Below, in pieces: positions 13,380 to 15,357 of a stretch of DNA of 15,357 bases. Position 1 is the first letter of the stretch, and each line of letters begins with the position of its first letter. The translations under genes were made by a program, and so were the position numbers. Source of the DNA: JBDZUZ01 sp040255445. GTDB lineage: Bacteria > Planctomycetota > Phycisphaerae > Phycisphaerales > UBA1924. Location: positions 1 to 15,357 of the forward strand of contig JBDZUZ010000094.1 in assembly GCA_040255445.1 (NCBI GenBank). The letters are read 5' to 3'. The notes below the pieces were generated by a model. The model searched no databases. It was not told the origin of the DNA and saw only the letters and a list, made by a program, of their open reading frames with translations.

Positions 13380-13720
13380 ACCGCACCCCCCGCGAGCTGC
13401 TTCCGCACGCCCGTCGCCGCCCACGCCATGACCGAGTGCACGACTGCCGCGATGAAATCCAGGACCCGCCACACTTCCTTGTCGAAGTGGACGCGGACGA
13501 TCGGGTTGAAGAGCAGAGCCAGACCGATCGCCGCGAAGAGCAGCGCCGGGCGTTTGGGTTCTATGAACTTGAACGCCGCCGCCACTGCCGCCGCGGTGAC
13601 GACCCACCGCAGCAGGATGTAGAACCCGTACGGCAGGTCGGCGATCGCGATGAGGCACATCACCGCCGCGATGCCGCACGCCCACGCCGTCAGGCTCGGT
13701 TCCTGTTTCTGGTCCGCCAT
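13376..13720 (-). CDS. small membrane protein, DUF6804-like
   Basis: This 114-residue protein has four membrane segments at about 9-28, 31-50, 54-70 and 80-97. The central stretch 'YGFYILLRWVVTAAAV' and the following 'LLFNPIVRVHFDKEVWRVLD' resemble the small family annotated as DUF6804, which has no known function; the match is from memory. The start ATG at 13720 (MADQKQEP) is preferred over the ATG at 13726 because a GGGGG tract sits at ribosome-site distance from the former and abuts the latter. It is the first gene of a minus-strand pair, divergent from the fibronectin-III gene across a 420-base gap. Confidence 0.75.
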   Translation of the reverse strand: MADQKQEPSLTAWACGIAAVMCLIAIADLPYGFYILLRWVVTAAAVAAAFKFIEPKRPALLFAAIGLALLFNPIVRVHFDKEVWRVLDFIAAVVHSVMAWAATGVRKQLAGGAV

Positions 13721-13843
13721 GTGCATCCCCCAGTTCGGCAACAGCCTACTACGGCGGACAAGCGGACACAAACCGAACACCGGGCGGCCACCAAGGGCGT
13801 CCTACACCAAATCGCTTCCATGCGGGCACCCGTCCCGACGACC

Positions 13844-14011
13844 TTTCCTGCCATCCCGGTCGTGTTTCCTGCCGTCCCGACGATCTTTCCTGTCGTCCCG
13901 ATCGTGTTTCCTGCCGTTCCGACAATCTTTCCTGCCATCCCGATCGTGTTTCCTGCCGTCCCGACGATCTTTCCTGCCGTCCCGATCATGTTTCCTGCCA
14001 TCCCGACGATG
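13844..14011 (+). repeat. tandem array of eight 21-bp units
   Basis: Eight head-to-tail 21-bp units begin TTTCCTGYCRTYCCG and differ mainly in the last six bases. Odd units end in RTC-RTG and even units in ACR-ATS, so a 42-bp higher-order repeat occurs four times. A partial unit (GTCCCGACGACC, 13832-13843) precedes the array. At about 10.5 bp per turn, 21 bp would put every unit on the same face of the helix. Confidence 0.9.
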
Positions 14012-14124
14012 TTGCGCGCGGGGCCAGCGAAGATTTCTCGGACTTCCGTGCCGTTTCTTCGAAAGCCGGCCCGAAGAACCGCCGATGCGGATGCCGCTCC
14101 CCGCTTCCCGGGGTTGCAACATAA

Positions 14125-14134
14125 GAAAGGAAGG
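14125..14134 (+). promoter_or_regulatory. ribosome binding site fixing the fibronectin-III gene start
   Basis: GAAAGGAAGG lies six bases before the ATG at 14141. It shows that the long upstream open frame, including the tandem array, is not part of this gene. Confidence 0.7.
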
Positions 14135-14140
14135 CCCGCG

Positions 14141-14809
14141 ATGGGCGTGATCCCGCGTTCTCGTGAAGAGCAGATCCAGTGGTTCCGCACGCGCGAAGCG
14201 CTGTGGACGGCCAACGCGACCGCGATCGGCCTCACCGCCGCGCAGATGACGGCTTTTAAGCCGCTGCTGCTCGCGGCGGAAGAGAAGCTCGATGATGCGC
14301 TCGCGGCCCGCGCTGCCAGCAAGGCCGCCACGACCGAGTACTACAACGCCTCGAACACCATGGTCGCTACCGGCCGCGCGCTGGTCGCCACCATCAAGGC
14401 GTTCGCGGAGGCGAGCAACAATCCGAACGTCTACGCGCAGGCCCAGATCGACCCTCCCGCGCCCCCATCGCCCGCGCCGCCGCCCACAGCGCCAGAGAAC
14501 CTGACCGGTTCGATCCTGCCGACGGGGCAGGTGACGCTCAAGTGGGAGGCGCTCACGAGCGGGCCGACTTCGGGCATCTTCTTCATTGTCTCGCGCAAGC
14601 GCGCTGGCGAAGCCAGCTTCACCACGCTCGGCGGCACGCAGGAGCGCGCCTTCCTCGACCCCTCACCCGACATCTGCGCCGGCGAGGTCCTCTACCAGGT
14701 CCGCGCCCAGCGCGGCAACCAGGCCAGCGCGTGGACCGTGCCGATCTCCTTCAGCGTTGCGGGCGGGCCGGGGGTGACGGTCGCGGCGGAGCCGCGGCTG
14801 GCTGCGTGA
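14141..14809 (+). CDS. fibronectin type III domain protein
   Basis: This is a 222-residue protein. The N-terminal part (about 5-100) is alpha-helical and Ala-rich, with 'REEQIQWFRTREALWTANAT' and 'YYNASNTMVATGRALVATIK'. A proline-rich linker (about 104-117) leads to one fibronectin type III domain (about 118-210), with 'GQVTLKWEA', 'GIFFIVSRKR', 'SFTTLGG' and 'EVLYQVRAQRG'. No signal peptide is visible, so a cytoplasmic or non-classically released protein is likely. Proteins with this helical-linker-FN3 layout occur in planctomycetes without an assigned role. The stop TGA (14807-14809) lies two bases before heptamer array B4. A terminator follows at 14855. Confidence 0.8.
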   Translation: MGVIPRSREEQIQWFRTREALWTANATAIGLTAAQMTAFKPLLLAAEEKLDDALAARAASKAATTEYYNASNTMVATGRALVATIKAFAEASNNPNVYAQAQIDPPAPPSPAPPPTAPENLTGSILPTGQVTLKWEALTSGPTSGIFFIVSRKRAGEASFTTLGGTQERAFLDPSPDICAGEVLYQVRAQRGNQASAWTVPISFSVAGGPGVTVAAEPRLAA

Positions 14810-14811
14810 GA

Positions 14812-14839
14812 AAGCTCACAGCTCACAGCTGACAGCTCA
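14812..14839 (-). repeat. heptamer array B4 (four units, A type)
   Basis: On the minus strand the units are TGAGCTG, TCAGCTG, TGAGCTG, TGAGCTT, with a CATG edge at 14840-14843. It starts directly after the fibronectin-III stop codon and faces arrays A3 and A4 across the terminator. Confidence 0.88.
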
Positions 14840-14854
14840 CATGAAGGCATGCAG

Positions 14855-14888
14855 GGGGCGGGCCGCACAGCGGTCCGCCCCTTTTCTT
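14855..14888 (+). terminator. intrinsic terminator inside a heptamer composite
   Basis: A 12-bp stem (one G-T pair), GGGGCGGGCCGC (14855-14866) with GCGGTCCGCCCC (14870-14881), closes an ACA loop and is followed by TTTTCTTG. It ends the fibronectin-III transcript and forms the centre of a composite flanked by B4 and A3/A4. Confidence 0.9.
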
Positions 14889-14893
14889 GTGCG

Positions 14894-14948
14894 CCCATCG
14901 CGGCAACATGTCCGCTGTACGCTGTACGCTTTCCGCTTTTCCGAATGT
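14894..14948 (+). repeat. 55-bp exact direct repeat, copy 1 (contains heptamer array A3)
   Basis: These 55 bases recur without change at 15303-15357. Inside is array A3 (14911-14938): TCCGCTG, TACGCTG, TACGCTT, TCCGCTT, C type, preceded by CCATCGCGGCAACATG. Confidence 0.93.
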
Positions 14949-14975
14949 CAGCTGTAAGTTGTAAGCTGTAAGCTT
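14948..14975 (+). repeat. heptamer array A4 (four units, A type)
   Basis: TCAGCTG, TAAGTTG, TAAGCTG, TAAGCTT, with GAATG before and TTCCTC after. It follows A3 after nine bases. On the minus strand it encodes the last residues and the stop codon of the ParD-like gene. Confidence 0.88.
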
Positions 14976-15244
14976 TTCCTCGCCCGCCGATCCACCCCAT
15001 CCATGAACCCATCCACCCCGCCCGGCGGGATCGTCGTGTGCTCGCCGCGGTCCAGCCGGCCAAACGCATCCGAAGCGATCGCCTTCAGCCGCTCGAGCTT
15101 CGCCGCATTCTCGGCCTCCTGCTGCTCGAGCAGCCGCAGCCCGGCGCGGATCACCTCGCCCGCATCCTGGTACCGGCCGCTCTCGATCCGCCGGCGGATG
15201 AACTCCGCCAGCCCCTCGGGAAGATTGACATTCTGGATCGGCAT
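14948..15244 (-). CDS. parD: ParD-family type II antitoxin, apparently without its toxin
   Basis: This 98-residue protein is read leftward from an ATG at 15244, with an AGGAG ribosome site just upstream. The first 75 residues match ParD-type ribbon-helix-helix antitoxins: the beta strand 'MPIQNVNLP', helices in 'GLAEFIRRRIESGRYQDAGEV', then 'IRAGLRLLEQQEAENAAKLERLK'. Such proteins bind their own operator and neutralise a ParE RNase-fold-like toxin that normally follows directly. Here no parE follows; instead the gene runs into heptamer array A4. The final 'KSLQLTTYS' and the TGA stop are encoded by the repeat, so the natural C-terminus was probably replaced. The gene lies between two exact copies of a 55-bp direct repeat. 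It may still act as a DNA-binding protein or on a toxin elsewhere. Confidence 0.82.
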   Translation of the reverse strand: MPIQNVNLPEGLAEFIRRRIESGRYQDAGEVIRAGLRLLEQQEAENAAKLERLKAIASDAFGRLDRGEHTTIPPGGVDGFMDGVDRRARKSLQLTTYS

Positions 15245-15302
15245 CGTGTGCTCCTAGTCGCAAGATCGTACCACACCCGTCCCGACCCCTTCCCTCATCC
15301 AC

Positions 15303-15357
15303 CCCATCGCGGCAACATGTCCGCTGTACGCTGTACGCTTTCCGCTTTTCCGAATGT
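15303..15357 (+). repeat. 55-bp exact direct repeat, copy 2 (contains heptamer array A5)
   Basis: This is identical to 14894-14948 and is cut by the window end. Array A5 is at 15320-15347. The last base would be the first base of a following A4-like array, so the repeat may be longer outside the window. Confidence 0.92.

Larger units (their letters stand above)
13721..14140. other. divergent intergenic region containing a 21-bp tandem array
   Basis: This stretch separates the minus-strand membrane pair from the plus-strand fibronectin-III gene. Apart from the 21-bp array at 13844-14011 I see no strong promoter. Both strands stay open across it because the array unit is a multiple of three. 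The implied peptides are monotonous (FPAVPTI-type on plus, RDGRK-type on minus) and are not called as genes. Confidence 0.55.

Noticed and set aside
13802..14122. Minus-strand open frame of 106 residues rich in RDGRK repeats
   Set aside because: It is the mechanical result of the 21-bp array, whose unit is a multiple of three. It has no ribosome site or non-repeat domain, and the opposite strand is equally open.
13274..14140. Long plus-strand extension upstream of the fibronectin-III gene
   Set aside because: It runs antisense through the DUF6804-like gene and then the array. A good ribosome site and ATG at 14141 mark the real start.
11116..15357. CRISPR array
   Set aside because: The repeated units are 7 bp and contiguous, with no unique spacers of regular length, and no cas genes are present.

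Overview
This window looks like a chromosomal piece of a high-GC planctomycete, most likely from the Phycisphaerae. That placement is an inference from four things: exported proteins ending in a PAPG/transmembrane/RRRR sorting tail, an ECF sigma factor next to a large membrane Ser/Thr kinase, zinc ribbons of the form CxxCGYNLRG...CPEC, and dense repetitive intergenic DNA. No rRNA, tRNA, CRISPR array, transposase or phage module was seen.

Layout. (1) 1-4129: five tightly packed plus-strand genes. Four encode related membrane proteins with a YcxB-like domain, three of them ending in a zinc ribbon; the fifth is a small two-helix membrane protein. Three junctions are 4-bp stop/start overlaps, so this is one operon. 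(2) 4130-5980: two exported PEP-CTERM-type proteins, one discoidin-like and one beta-propeller-like, each followed by a clear intrinsic terminator. (3) 6013-11045: an ECF sigma factor, a 1012-residue kinase fused to HEAT-like repeats and a C-terminal alpha/beta hydrolase, and an overlapping ThrE-type exporter. (4) 11046-12962: a lipoprotein thiol peroxidase and an RNHCP-domain protein, embedded in structured repeats. (5) 12963-13720: two overlapping minus-strand membrane proteins. (6) 13721-14809: a 21-bp tandem array, then a fibronectin-III protein. (7) 14810-15357: a terminator, more repeats, and a ParD-like antitoxin on the minus strand with no toxin beside it.

The most unusual content is the intergenic DNA from 11046 to the end. 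Nine short arrays occur, each made of exactly four 7-bp units with consensus TNNGYTK (K = G or T). Each array has one polarity: a (C)ATG edge on one side and a CTT-ending unit on the other. Every array is homogeneous at unit position 3, all C or all A. Arrays face each other as inverted repeats around palindromes, giving MITE-like composites at 11116-11350, 11947-12167 and 14812-14975. Two other hairpin families (11047-11103 with 12236-12288, and five short palindromes) keep their stems through paired base changes. The arrays lie at gene ends and supply stop codons or C-terminal residues to tpx and the antitoxin gene.

Most coding calls rest on recognisable motifs. The functional meaning of the repeats is inference.
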